Part shown: positions 25,425-33,693 of the stretch, piece after piece
Position numbering within the stretch: the first letter of the stretch is position 1
How the letters are laid out: each line of letters starts with the position of its first letter
DNA from: Bacillus_BA songklensis
GTDB taxonomy: Bacteria; Bacillota; Bacilli; Bacillales; Bacillaceae_H
DNA length: 43,567 bases
Reading direction: 5' to 3'
Assembly (NCBI RefSeq): GCF_042649685.1
Contig: NZ_JBHRZT010000013.1
Location: 1-43,567 of the forward strand
Position numbers and translations under genes: made by a program
Notes under the pieces: generated by a model
The model's input: the letters and a program-made list of their open reading frames with translations, nothing else
Databases searched by the model: none
What the model was told of the DNA's origin: nothing

Positions 25425-25787
25425 ATGAACTATACTATTGGACAAATTGCAAAAATGAATCATTTATCCATCTCTCAATTACGTTACTATGATAATCAAG
25501 GACTTTTCCCTTTTCTCAAAAGAACTGAAAAAGGGGATCGAGTTTTTGACGAGGATGCACTTAAATTTCTGGATATTATATTATGTTTAAAAAATACCGG
25601 AATGCCAATCAAGGACATTAAACAGTTTGTTGATTGGTCAATGAATGGGAATGATACCATCCCTCAACGACTAGAAATGATGAAACAACAAGAAATTAAT
25701 GTTATACAACAAATTCGTGATACCGAAGAAAATTTTAAAAAAATACAACAAAAAATTTCAAGGCTCGAAGGTGAAATACAAAACTGA
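25425..25787 (+). CDS. MerR-family regulator (AdhR-like)
   Basis: 120-aa protein: N-terminal MerR winged helix (YTIGQIAKMNHLSISQLRYY, then DNQGLFPF), then a dimerisation coiled coil (about 80-118). Short C-terminal part, with a single Cys in the linker helix (IILCLKNTGM), similar to the electrophile-sensing Cys52 arrangement of AdhR/NmlR proteins. It probably regulates its own operon through the inverted repeat at 24624-24643. Confidence 0.85.
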   Translation: MNYTIGQIAKMNHLSISQLRYYDNQGLFPFLKRTEKGDRVFDEDALKFLDIILCLKNTGMPIKDIKQFVDWSMNGNDTIPQRLEMMKQQEINVIQQIRDTEENFKKIQQKISRLEGEIQN

Positions 25788-25790
25788 TTG

Positions 25791-25825
25791 AAAAAGACCA
25801 ACGTAAACCCCGGTTGGTCTTTTTT
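25791..25825 (+). terminator. terminator after the MerR gene
   Basis: AAAAAGACCAAC pairs with GTTGGTCTTTTT. Confidence 0.9.
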
Positions 25826-25972
25826 GCTAATAACCAGTAAAGATATCTTTTTACACAACTTATATTAGAAGGTAAAAAGGAGTTTAGAAATACCTCTAAG
25901 ATCCTTCTTTAACATACCTAAACCATTAGTGGATAAGGATAAGTGTTGCCGCAACAACCCACGCTAATCAAC

Positions 25973-26160
25973 CTGCTTCGTTTGTTTAAGTACATTTCTT
26001 CACAATCTCCATTATATATTAACATAAATATCCAAACCCCTTTGTAAGTGATCTTCGACAATCTGGCCCTTTAAATGTAGAAGAGCACTACCCTTATTCA
26101 AGGATAGCGCCCGATTGTTGAAGATCGTTATTAAAGTAAAGCCCCCTTTCGTGCAAGATA
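25973..26160. repeat. dispersed palindromic intergenic repeat, copy B (most complete)
   Basis: Order: GTTTAAGTACATTTCTTCAC (from 25984), an AT-rich spacer with TTAACATAAATATC, then GATCTTCGACAATC (26050-26063), a small hairpin CTACCCTT/AAGGATAG and GCGCCCGATTGTTGAAGATC (26107-26126). The last block is the inverse of the GATCTTCGACAATC arm, so the unit is a large imperfect palindrome with a hairpin at its tip. The stretch 25830-26320 has no gene. Confidence 0.75.
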
Positions 26161-26323
26161 GGATATTATAAAAAGGCATAACATCTACACTTTTTTTACA
26201 TAATTTTATCATTTTCTACATATTTACTTAACAAATCGTCAGTACACTTATAATCACACAGGGTTGATTTCTAGCTGCCGAGACTGGACTCCGGCTAGAG
26301 ATTGGCTAAATAGTTTTTTCTTA

Positions 26324-26628
26324 CTAATTATTCAAATGTTCACAGAATAAAAGGTAAACAACTGGTAATATAAACATCATTGTATTAATCATAATCCCTA
26401 ACTTACTTATACCACTTCTTTGGGTATCCAAATACGAAAGAATAATTGTGATAGGAGCAATAAACATAGGAGATATAATGAGTGCTATATGAAAGTTTTC
26501 ATTTAGCCTAGAAAAAGCTCCTGTAAAACAATTCATAAAGAGAACCCATTGTCCAATCCCTATTACAATGGAGCAAATACCTATAAGAGAAGATGCAGCC
26601 TTTTTTTATATCTAGCTGTGGAAATCAT
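26324..26628 (-). pseudogene. small membrane protein gene, frameshifted in a poly-A run
   Basis: A start ATG at 26628 with GAGGGGG 6 bases upstream reads MISTARYKK and then meets a run of seven A (26601-26607). With eight A the frame would join the 3' part and give a protein of about 101 aa ending LLFCEHLNN, with three hydrophobic segments (SSLIGICSIVIGIG; IALIISPMFIAPITIIL; MINTMMFILPVVYLLF). As sequenced the reading frame closes early. Real mutation, phase-variable tract and sequencing error are all possible. Family not recognised. Confidence 0.6.
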
Positions 26629-26910
26629 AGTTGTTCCCCCTCATCCTTTAGTTGTTCAAAACTTCACCGTTTTTTCTCTATTTTTTGTCTATGCATGTCA
26701 CAAAATGGCTTATTTTGACTTCCCCAACGCCAATAGATTCATTTTACCAGTTAAAAACGCTATCATTTTAAAAAAAGTTTCTACAATTTACGACATTTAA
26801 CTTTATTCTGATCATTTATTATGTCGATTTTTGTATTTATCATCAAACAAAAAGCATTTGTAGACAGAACGTTTTTTAGAATTAATCTTTAGGAAATAAG
26901 GTGATGTGCA

Positions 26911-27066
26911 ATGAAATATTTAGGAAAAGTCTTCTATAATGGGAAAGGTTATAATGTACTGTTCAAATATAGTTCTGGTTATTGGGAAATTAGGGATGAA
27001 ACAAAGAACTTATACTCGGAAATTGGATTGATTCACTATTCTAAATTAACAGGTTCTCATAGTTAA
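26911..27066 (+). CDS. 51-aa hypothetical protein
   Basis: ATG 26911 preceded by AAGGTGAT at good spacing. The protein begins MKYLGKVFYNGKGYNVLFKY and contains SSGYWEIRDE. It is aromatic-rich, soluble, a likely small beta-sheet fold. Not recognised. Confidence 0.55.
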   Translation: MKYLGKVFYNGKGYNVLFKYSSGYWEIRDETKNLYSEIGLIHYSKLTGSHS

Positions 27067-27109
27067 TATAGGGGTCGTGGCTTATTTCTTTTTGCTTACT
27101 AAAAAGGAA

Positions 27110-27129
27110 AAGGCTGCCGCAGCGGCCTT
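27110..27129. terminator. hairpin after the 51-aa gene
   Basis: AAGGCTGCCGC/GCGGCCTT stem; no good T-run follows. The following AACTCTAGCCCCTGTTAGTT resembles the tail of repeat copy D at 41740. Confidence 0.4.
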
Positions 27130-27242
27130 AACTTGTTTAACTCTAGCCCCTGTTAGTTCAACAAGGAAGTCAAAAAGATGATGGAGTCACTGAAAAAAGT
27201 CCAATTGCTAATAGCTGAATTTTGTAAAAATCTATTTTTAAC

Positions 27243-27526
27243 TTAATTTATAAAACCATAAATTTTTCGTAATTTAGCTATGGAGGAACTACCTAACCTG
27301 AACAACCTATGCTTAAAGTCAAAGGCTGCTACATGATGCTTTTCGTCAGTTTTCTTTGAATGGCAGGCCATTTGACATAACAACAGTTGACTATTTACTT
27401 CCTCTTGCTCATCAGTCCTTTTCACATAGTGATACTGTCCATCACAATCTTGCTCACGTGCCTTGCAGTTATCTTTTAACATTAATGTCAAGTATTCATG
27501 AATTCGTCTTTTTAAATGGTCTATTA
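27243..27526 (-). pseudogene. ppk: polyphosphate kinase, C-terminal fragment
   Basis: Minus-strand frame from the TATTA target duplication to TAA at 27243. It reads DHLKRRIHEYLTLMLKDN, then CKAREQDCDGQYHYV and EEVNSQLLL, the usual end of Ppk1. It is in frame with the N-terminal part at 37547-39496 once the transposon and one TATTA copy are removed, giving 742 aa in total. The tail after EEVNSQ is longer than usual. Confidence 0.9.
27522..27526. repeat. 5-bp target-site duplication, left
   Basis: TATTA directly outside the left inverted repeat; the same five bases lie at 37547-37551. Five base pairs is the Tn3-family standard. Confidence 0.85.
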
Positions 27527-27564
27527 GGCCTGGTCACAGGGTTGCTGCTCTAGACCGCAAAGTA
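27527..27564 (+). repeat. left 38-bp terminal inverted repeat of the Tn3-family transposon
   Basis: Begins GGCCTGGTCACAGGG and ends GACCGCAAAGTA. It matches the right repeat (37509-37546, inverted) at 35 of 38 positions. Confidence 0.92.
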
Positions 27565-27646
27565 ACAAATAAATGGGGAACTCATGGAAAACACAGGAGC
27601 AAAGTACATGCTCCTTATGTTCTTTTTAGGGTCTGTTTCTATAGCT

Positions 27647-29062
27647 TTATACATGATTTGTGAGTAATTCCTTAATTGTTAGCATTCCCTTTTCCATTTC
27701 TTCAAAACTTGGATATGCGAAGGATAATCGAATTGTACGATGATTATCATTATATATAAATCCGGGATTTATCAATACACCGGAATTTAAACATTTCTTG
27801 AATAGTTTTCGTGTATCTATGTTGTTATTAAAAGTAACCCATATGAAAAATCCACCCGAAGGTTTTGACCATGTTGCATGATCTACCAAGTGCTGGTTTA
27901 GTAGGTGTAATAGAAAATCTCTTTTCTGTTTAAGTCGGTTTCGAGTTCTTTCTATATGCTTTTCGTATAATCCCGAAGACAGCAATTCTTTTACCAGCAT
28001 CTGTGACGCATAGCTAGAGCCGTAATCAATTTGCATCCTTAAATCACTAAGGCGCTTTATAACACTTTCAGGACCAACCAGCCAACCTATCCGAAGACCG
28101 GCTGCAATTGTTTTTGAAAAGCTTCCAATATACAACACCTGTCCTTGTTGATCGAATGTTTTTAAAGGTGAGGGGGCGGGCTCATCGATCCATAAATCCC
28201 GGTAAACATCGTCTTCAATAATGGGCAACTGAAAGTATTGACATTTTTCTATAAGTAGTTTCCTTTTCTGTAATGACATAATTGTTGTAGTAGGGTTTTG
28301 AAAGGTTGGGTTCACATACAGAGCAGATAGATTATTCTTAATATTTTGTTTAGATAGTTCCTCTACGTCAAAACCATTTTTATCTACAGGAATCGGTTTT
28401 AGTTTCATTCCAGCAGCACGGAATAAATAGATAGAGTACAAGTAAGATGGACTCTCTATAAAGACTGTTGACCCTCTTTTTAATATACCGACTGAAAGGA
28501 GTTTTAGTGCTTGTAAAGCTCCAGAAACAATAAGAATGGATGAGGGAGAAGCGTGTATGCCGTGTTTCAACAGGTTCTTGCTGATTTCTTTTCGTAAATG
28601 TATATCCCCAAGACCATCCCCATAACCAAATTCATGTAACTGACCAGAAACTTTCTCTGCTGTTTTAGCAATCTCAGAATGAGGAAACAAATCGATCCCT
28701 AATTCTCCCTTACTTAATTGGATAATATCCTTTTGATTCTCCATCTCATTGATGAGTTGTACAGTATTATCGCTAGAGGGGTATAATGCCCATTTTGAAA
28801 GCTCCTTCCAGTCAGGTGGTGCACTAGCAGTCAACAAAGACCATTGATTATTGACAATGTATATTCCACTGCCTGTTTTCCCTTCAAGTAATCCTTCAGA
28901 TTTTAATATTTCAATAGCTGTGATCACAGTACTTCTGTTCACATTAAATTGTTTTGCCATTTCTCGTTGAGTTGGGAGTTTACTTCCGACGGGCCATTCC
29001 CCTTTTGCGATTTTCTCCCTAATTAAATGAACGATTTGAAGATAAAGAGGTGTTTTACCCAT
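27647..29062 (-). CDS. MocR/GntR-family PLP-dependent regulator
   Basis: 471 aa from the ATG at 29062, which has GGAGG 9 bases upstream; the longer frame from 29134 lacks one. The N-terminal GntR winged helix (about 1-75) contains LYLQIVHLIREKI, GSKLPTQREMAKQFNVNRST and EGLLEGKTGSGIYI. The rest is a fold-type-I aminotransferase domain with the PLP lysine in GSFSKTIAAGLRIGW (about residue 317). MocR proteins such as GabR and PdxR sense amino compounds through PLP and usually control the divergent gene. Here that is the hydroxylase and export operon, so an amino acid ligand is plausible. Confidence 0.9.
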   Translation of the reverse strand: MGKTPLYLQIVHLIREKIAKGEWPVGSKLPTQREMAKQFNVNRSTVITAIEILKSEGLLEGKTGSGIYIVNNQWSLLTASAPPDWKELSKWALYPSSDNTVQLINEMENQKDIIQLSKGELGIDLFPHSEIAKTAEKVSGQLHEFGYGDGLGDIHLRKEISKNLLKHGIHASPSSILIVSGALQALKLLSVGILKRGSTVFIESPSYLYSIYLFRAAGMKLKPIPVDKNGFDVEELSKQNIKNNLSALYVNPTFQNPTTTIMSLQKRKLLIEKCQYFQLPIIEDDVYRDLWIDEPAPSPLKTFDQQGQVLYIGSFSKTIAAGLRIGWLVGPESVIKRLSDLRMQIDYGSSYASQMLVKELLSSGLYEKHIERTRNRLKQKRDFLLHLLNQHLVDHATWSKPSGGFFIWVTFNNNIDTRKLFKKCLNSGVLINPGFIYNDNHRTIRLSFAYPSFEEMEKGMLTIKELLTNHV

Positions 29063-29090
29063 CAAATTAATCCTCCGAATCTGAAATTCT

Positions 29091-29144
29091 AATTGGTTGG
29101 TTTTTATTCCTTTAAATTGGTTGAAGATTTCCATTTCCTATTAT
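29091..29144 (+). promoter_or_regulatory. direct repeats and promoter of the oxygenase operon
   Basis: AATTGGTTG occurs at 29091-29099 and 29115-29123, 24 bp apart in direct orientation, as expected for a MocR-type operator. The second copy overlaps a weak -35 TTGGTT (29117-29122) followed after 16 bp by TATTAT (29139-29144). Confidence 0.5.
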
Positions 29145-29196
29145 TTTATTATAGCTATGCAATCAATTCTATCAATTCACACAAGGGGATGAAATT

Positions 29197-30000
29197 ATGA
29201 ACAAGTTACAAAGTAAAGGTTTTAATCGTTATCAACTTGCAGATATTTTATCGTATGAAGGATTACAACGAGATTTGGCAGAGCTTACAAAATGCTTTGA
29301 AAACCTACCGGAAGATCCTTATGCCAAAGGATTAAATCGATTTCGAAGATATTCAAGAGCTGTCATACTACCGATTCAAGATAGCATTGAATGGTTACCG
29401 AGTATTGAGGTTAATGGGGAAAGATATTCAGAATACTTTCAAGGAAGGTTCAATCCAGAACATGTAGATTCATACAGAAAATTCTCTTCTCTAACTATGG
29501 CTGCACAAGAAAATGAGCTATTGAAGAAAATTATTCTGTTTGACTTTCACCAAACATTTTGGAGAAAAGAAGATATCTTATTGCCAGTTCATGTGGGAGT
29601 CCACTTTGTGAAATTATTGGTAAAAAACAATAATGAAAAAGCTGTTTCATCACCAAATAATTTACACCAAGATGGAGAGCCATTCACTTTTGCTCATCTT
29701 ATTAAAAGAGAAAATGTCATTGGGGGCATCAATGCTATAGCAACCCCGAAAAATGCCGGTAAGCTTCCTTCTGAAATAGATAAACAAGAATTACATGCTA
29801 CGTTTGAGATTTCAAATCCTTTAGATTCTTATGGTGTTTATGATCCAATGGTAAGCCATTATGTAAGTCCTGTTGAAAAAGGAATTGAAGATAAGCCTGG
29901 AGTAAGATCGGTTATTTTAATTGATTTCCAACCAACAGTGGTAGCAGATGTTGATGAAAATAAGAACATACCAGATATAAAGCAAATGGTAATGGTTTAA
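29197..30000 (+). CDS. Fe(II)/2-oxoglutarate dioxygenase, isoleucine-hydroxylase (IDO/BsmA) family
   Basis: 267 aa, ATG 29197 with AAGGGGATG. The metal ligands fit the 2OG-Fe_Oxy_2 family: His157-x-Asp159 in NLHQDGEPFTF, distal His221 in VSHYVSP, and the 2OG-binding Arg237 in GVRSVILIDF. This family includes the Bacillus thuringiensis L-isoleucine dioxygenase, which makes 4-hydroxyisoleucine, and related enzymes acting on free aliphatic or sulfur amino acids. Exact substrate unknown. First gene of the operon; an EamA exporter starts 3 bp after its stop, which suggests that the product is exported. Confidence 0.82.
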   Translation: MNKLQSKGFNRYQLADILSYEGLQRDLAELTKCFENLPEDPYAKGLNRFRRYSRAVILPIQDSIEWLPSIEVNGERYSEYFQGRFNPEHVDSYRKFSSLTMAAQENELLKKIILFDFHQTFWRKEDILLPVHVGVHFVKLLVKNNNEKAVSSPNNLHQDGEPFTFAHLIKRENVIGGINAIATPKNAGKLPSEIDKQELHATFEISNPLDSYGVYDPMVSHYVSPVEKGIEDKPGVRSVILIDFQPTVVADVDENKNIPDIKQMVMV

Positions 30001-30003
30001 AAA

Positions 30004-30912
30004 ATGAATTGGAAAGTACTATTTGCTTACAGTGTTACCATTCTATTATGGGGATCAGCCTTCCCGGCGATTAAATTTGGACTCCAATCTTATAGTCCCG
30101 AGCATCTTGCAGCCTTACGCTTATTTATAGGTGCTATTGGATTAGTTGTTTTTGCAGTTGTCCGAAAGATAAGGCTTCCTGATGTAAAAGATGTACCGGT
30201 TATTTTATTATTAGGCTTTTTAGGATTTACTGTTTACCATACAGCCTTAAGTTTTGGGGAAAATTCAGTTAGTGCTGGGGAATCCAGTTTAATCGTTTCA
30301 ATTACTCCTATTTTTTCAGCCATTTTAGCTACCTTGTTTTTAAAAGAACGATTTCCGAAAATAGGATGGCTTGGTTCCATCATAGCATTTCTAGGGGTGG
30401 CGATGATTTCTTTCGGAAAAGGTGATTCATTGACCATGTTACCCTTAGGGGCTTTATGGATTTTAACTGCGGCACTAGGTGAAAGCTTTTATTTTGTATT
30501 CCAATCTAAGTATCTCAAAAAATACGGTTTTCTTCCTTTCACTGTTTATACCATCATTGCTGGTGCCGTATGTATGTTGTTCTTTTCACCTGGATTAGCT
30601 GGAGAAGTATTAAGGGCTTCTGCATCGTCGACATATGCTGTACTTTATTTGGGACTTTTTCCAACCTTAATACCATATTTCGCTCTTGCCTATATAACCT
30701 CAAAAGTAGGCGCTTCCGAAGCAACTAGCTCTCTTTATTTGACGCCAGCGATAGCACTTATCATTTCATGGGTTTGGTTGGGCGAAATCCCTACGTTACT
30801 GTCATTGGCAGGGGGAACCTTAACTTTAATTGGTGTAAGTTTATCAAGTTTAAAAGTAAATAAGGTCCAAGATATGACAACCGATAGGAGAAAGGGTTAT
30901 ACGGATTTATAG
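30004..30912 (+). CDS. EamA/RhtA-type (DMT superfamily) exporter
   Basis: 302 aa with ten predicted transmembrane helices in two EamA repeats (about 1-140 and 150-285). The first begins LLWGSAFPAIKFGLQSYSPE; the first repeat includes ALSFGENSVSAGESSLIVSI and the second PYFALAYITSKVGASEATS. It starts 3 bp after the oxygenase stop without its own clear ribosome site, so translation is coupled. EamA proteins of this kind export amino acids (RhtA: threonine, homoserine). Probable job: efflux of the hydroxylated amino acid. Confidence 0.87.
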   Translation: MNWKVLFAYSVTILLWGSAFPAIKFGLQSYSPEHLAALRLFIGAIGLVVFAVVRKIRLPDVKDVPVILLLGFLGFTVYHTALSFGENSVSAGESSLIVSITPIFSAILATLFLKERFPKIGWLGSIIAFLGVAMISFGKGDSLTMLPLGALWILTAALGESFYFVFQSKYLKKYGFLPFTVYTIIAGAVCMLFFSPGLAGEVLRASASSTYAVLYLGLFPTLIPYFALAYITSKVGASEATSSLYLTPAIALIISWVWLGEIPTLLSLAGGTLTLIGVSLSSLKVNKVQDMTTDRRKGYTDL

Positions 30913-30945
30913 CAAATAAATACATACAATGAGAGGAGAAATACG

Positions 30946-31971
30946 ATGAACAAAGAGTATGTCTTTACATTAACTGATGTTGAGCGAGAAATTTTGCGAC
31001 TGGAGCTCGATCAAATCCAATATGATCCTACTGGGTCAACTAATTATGTAACAGAAGTTAGAATGGCAGCGCTAAGGGCCATGCCTCGGCGAATTATTCA
31101 ATGTCTTGATGAGCAGAGGGCTTCATTAAAACCATTGCCTTATATAGTTTTGGAAAATCTGCCAATAGATGATTCTGTCCTGTATACTCCACATCCACAG
31201 GTGTTTACACCGAAGGCTAAAACGGGATTCATCAGCGAAAATTTAATAATGGCAGTTGGAGCCTTAGTGGGGGAGCCATATTCAATGCTTCATGAGGGGC
31301 ACGATATTGTGAATAATTTGATCCCTTCTAAAAAAGAAAAGAAAGAATATACCGGTCTTGGATCAGAAGTTGAGTTGGATTTCCACATAGAGAACGCTGC
31401 TTTAAAGTTTATGGGAGGCATGAATTTTTCTCCATGTGGTTTGATCCTTATGGGTGTACGTCATGACCCAGAACGACCTCTTACCAGAGTTTCCGATGCG
31501 CGTGAGGCGCTAGCTCTCTTATCGCAAAACGATATTGATCAACTGTCACAGCCACTATATCATATCAAGGTTCCATATCGTTGGCGTTCATCTATACCGG
31601 GTGAACTGCAAGAAACGAAGTTAGTGCCACTTATTCAGGGTGAAGTGGACCTTCCAGAAGTAGCTGTTGCTTTCTATCCTGACATGGTTAGGCCTATCAA
31701 TGATTCAGCAGCTAGTGCTTTGAGTAATTTTCATGATGCAATCCGTAAAGTATCCTTTGGCGTTGATGTAGCTCCAGGCCGTCTGGTGTATGTCGATAAT
31801 CGGTTTACGTTGCATTCTCGTGATTCCTTTAATCCAAGTTTTGATGAAAAAGGAAACCCACTTCGATGGGTGCAACGTGTTATCGTAGCTCCTAATCTAT
31901 GGAACCACCGAAATCTTAACCAAGTGAAAGAACGTGTTTTTAAGCCTGTTTTTGAACCAGTTTCGGTTTAA
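30946..31971 (+). CDS. Fe(II)/2-oxoglutarate oxygenase of the VioC/AsnO/clavaminate synthase-like group
   Basis: 341 aa, ATG 30946 with GAGAGGAG. The TauD-like double-stranded beta helix has an HxE instead of HxD metal motif: His147-x-Glu149 in DFHIENAALKF. The distal ligand is His290 in DNRFTLHSRDSFNP, and Arg307/Arg311 in PLRWVQRVIV give the 2OG anchor. HxE is a hallmark of clavaminate synthase, VioC (Arg), AsnO (Asn) and the KDO lysine hydroxylases, all acting on free L-amino acids at C3 or C4. Unrelated in sequence to the first oxygenase of the cassette, so two different hydroxylations, perhaps sequential, are implied. Confidence 0.82.
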   Translation: MNKEYVFTLTDVEREILRLELDQIQYDPTGSTNYVTEVRMAALRAMPRRIIQCLDEQRASLKPLPYIVLENLPIDDSVLYTPHPQVFTPKAKTGFISENLIMAVGALVGEPYSMLHEGHDIVNNLIPSKKEKKEYTGLGSEVELDFHIENAALKFMGGMNFSPCGLILMGVRHDPERPLTRVSDAREALALLSQNDIDQLSQPLYHIKVPYRWRSSIPGELQETKLVPLIQGEVDLPEVAVAFYPDMVRPINDSAASALSNFHDAIRKVSFGVDVAPGRLVYVDNRFTLHSRDSFNPSFDEKGNPLRWVQRVIVAPNLWNHRNLNQVKERVFKPVFEPVSV

Positions 31972-32171
31972 ATCTCATTAGTTTTTAATTGCAATAGAAA
32001 CGGCTTACAAAGCATTCAAGAAAGGCTGCAAATCGCTTGTAAAAAAGCATGCAGTCTTTTCCTTGTTGTAATACTGAGTGGGATTTTCTAGAAAAGTATT
32101 CTATAGTAAATAAATATAAAGGTTTTGGACATTTCGAAGCTGTTTTCATTTTTGAAGAAAGGAAGGTACTT

Positions 32172-33416
32172 ATGAACTTGCATTCAATTAATCAAAAACA
32201 TACATATAAATGGATTATTCTTTTTATAGCAACATTTTCACAAACTTGTGCCACATTTGTAACTTATGGGATGGGACCGTTAGCAGCCTTTTACCAAAAA
32301 CAGTATAGTTTATCCCAGTTTGAAACAGGGTTAATCGTATCAGCAGTAAATATTGGCCCGATTTTTTCAATGCTTATTTTCGGCAATCTGATGGACAAAT
32401 ATGGAGAAAAGTGGGTAGTTGGGATAGGCTCAATCCTTCTAGGGATTAACGTTTTAACAGCTTATACAACCGACAGATATGTATTATTGTTAATTATTCT
32501 TACGTTTGTAGGAATATGGTACGGGACGGCCCAGCCAGGAGGAAGTAGCGCAATTATAAAATGGTTTCCTAATAAACACAGGGGACTAGCAATGGGAATT
32601 CGTCAAACAGGTATACCTATTGGTGGAGCTTTAGCATCAGCCTTCTTACCTTACTTTTTTTACCGATATGGTTTATCTTCAGCGATTTTGGCGCAAGCAA
32701 TAATGGCTATTTTAGGTGGTTCAATTTTTCTCATTTTTTACAAAGATCAAACAATGAACAAGAATCCGAAAGAGCAGTACAGATTTATGGAAAAAATAAA
32801 CAAAATAAAAAACAATTCTGAACTTTATCCCGTATTTTTTATTGGCATTACAATGGTTTCTTTACAACTTATTATCGTAGCCCATTTAATGAGTTACCTT
32901 ACTAATACATTACAAATAAGCCTAAATCTATCTGGAGTTTTATTAAGTTTATCCTTAGTAGGCGGAATGTTTGGTAGAATCATATTGGCATGGCTCAGTG
33001 ATACCATATTTAAAGGAAATCGAAGTAGACCTTTACAACTAACCATATGGTTAACGGTAGTAACAATAGTTTGTTTGGTATTTTTCTCAACATCCATCCC
33101 TATATGGCTCATCAGTTTATTATGCTTTCTTCTAGGGTTTTTAGGAATAGGCTGGTTTAGTTTATTTATTGTTTTAATATCAGAAAAATCGAACCCAGAC
33201 TTTATCGGATTAACAGTGAGCTTTGCATTAACTTTGAATCAGATATTTATTGTTATTTCGCCGTCCTTGTTTGGAATTCTAGTCGATTATTTTAAAAGCT
33301 ATAAAATCCCCTTTTTTTTACTAGCGTTATTCATATTTATTGGGGGTATATGGTTAAGAGTTACAGAACGTAAAAGCTTTAAAAGCCAAGACGTGAGCGT
33401 ATCTACTAAAAACTGA
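32172..33416 (+). CDS. MFS transporter
   Basis: 414 aa, ATG 32172 with AAGGAAGG (an in-frame start at 32049 lacks one). Twelve predicted helices; MFS loop signatures GNLMDKYGEKWVVG (loop 2-3) and ARG-like segment KHRGLAMGIRQTG; second half GRIILAWLSDTIFKGN. Substrate not predictable. As the last cassette gene it may import the precursor or export the product. A 200-bp gap with a weak hairpin (32022-32060) separates it from the oxygenase gene, so it may have its own promoter. A terminator follows at 33534. Confidence 0.85.
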   Translation: MNLHSINQKHTYKWIILFIATFSQTCATFVTYGMGPLAAFYQKQYSLSQFETGLIVSAVNIGPIFSMLIFGNLMDKYGEKWVVGIGSILLGINVLTAYTTDRYVLLLIILTFVGIWYGTAQPGGSSAIIKWFPNKHRGLAMGIRQTGIPIGGALASAFLPYFFYRYGLSSAILAQAIMAILGGSIFLIFYKDQTMNKNPKEQYRFMEKINKIKNNSELYPVFFIGITMVSLQLIIVAHLMSYLTNTLQISLNLSGVLLSLSLVGGMFGRIILAWLSDTIFKGNRSRPLQLTIWLTVVTIVCLVFFSTSIPIWLISLLCFLLGFLGIGWFSLFIVLISEKSNPDFIGLTVSFALTLNQIFIVISPSLFGILVDYFKSYKIPFFLLALFIFIGGIWLRVTERKSFKSQDVSVSTKN

Positions 33417-33533
33417 TATGAGTAAAACCCTGGCTATGTGGTACCCGGTTGTTATGGGAAAAAGGAGTATTTTAAAACAGCTCTGGAAGGTAATAGGGAT
33501 TATTGTTCATACTTTTAGATGTTATTAACCGCA

Positions 33534-33556
33534 GCTGCCTTCTGGCAGTCTTTTTG
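33534..33556 (+). terminator. terminator after the MFS gene
   Basis: CTGCC-TTCT-GGCAG stem-loop followed by TCTTTTTG. Confidence 0.7.
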
Positions 33557-33602
33557 TTTGCTTCAGCAAATCCAATTTTCAAACTCTGGGTCGATATTTA
33601 TA

Positions 33603-33640
33603 AATGGGACATGGGGGTTGCTGCTATAGACCGCAAAGTA
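33603..33640 (+). repeat. internal, degenerate left terminal repeat
   Basis: The inner 26 bases match the outer left repeat with one change (GGGTTGCTGCTATAGACCGC and on to AAGTA), but the outermost 12 bases do not. The following about 90 bp resemble the sequence inside the outer left end (27565-27650), including a GGAGCA/TGCTCC hairpin. It appears to be the original left end of the resolvase-transposase core. Confidence 0.75.
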
Positions 33641-33674
33641 GCAGATAAGTTAAGAGATGATGATGGGGAACACA

Positions 33675-33693
33675 GGAGCAATGTGCATGCTCC
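33675..33693 (-). terminator. hairpin after the resolvase gene
   Basis: GGAGCA/TGCTCC stem directly after the resolvase stop; duplicated near the outer left end. No strong T-run. Confidence 0.45.

Noticed and set aside
26012..26212. 66-aa minus-strand frame
   Set aside because: It lies wholly within dispersed repeat copy B.
26750..26775. cre-like AAAACGCTATCA motif
   Set aside because: The leading TG of the consensus is missing and no gene start follows closely.
26549..26800. 83-aa plus-strand frame
   Set aside because: It is antisense to the frameshifted membrane gene start and lacks a ribosome site.
27356..27553. 65-aa plus-strand frame over the ppk 3' fragment
   Set aside because: It is antisense to recognisable Ppk sequence and ends in the transposon repeat.
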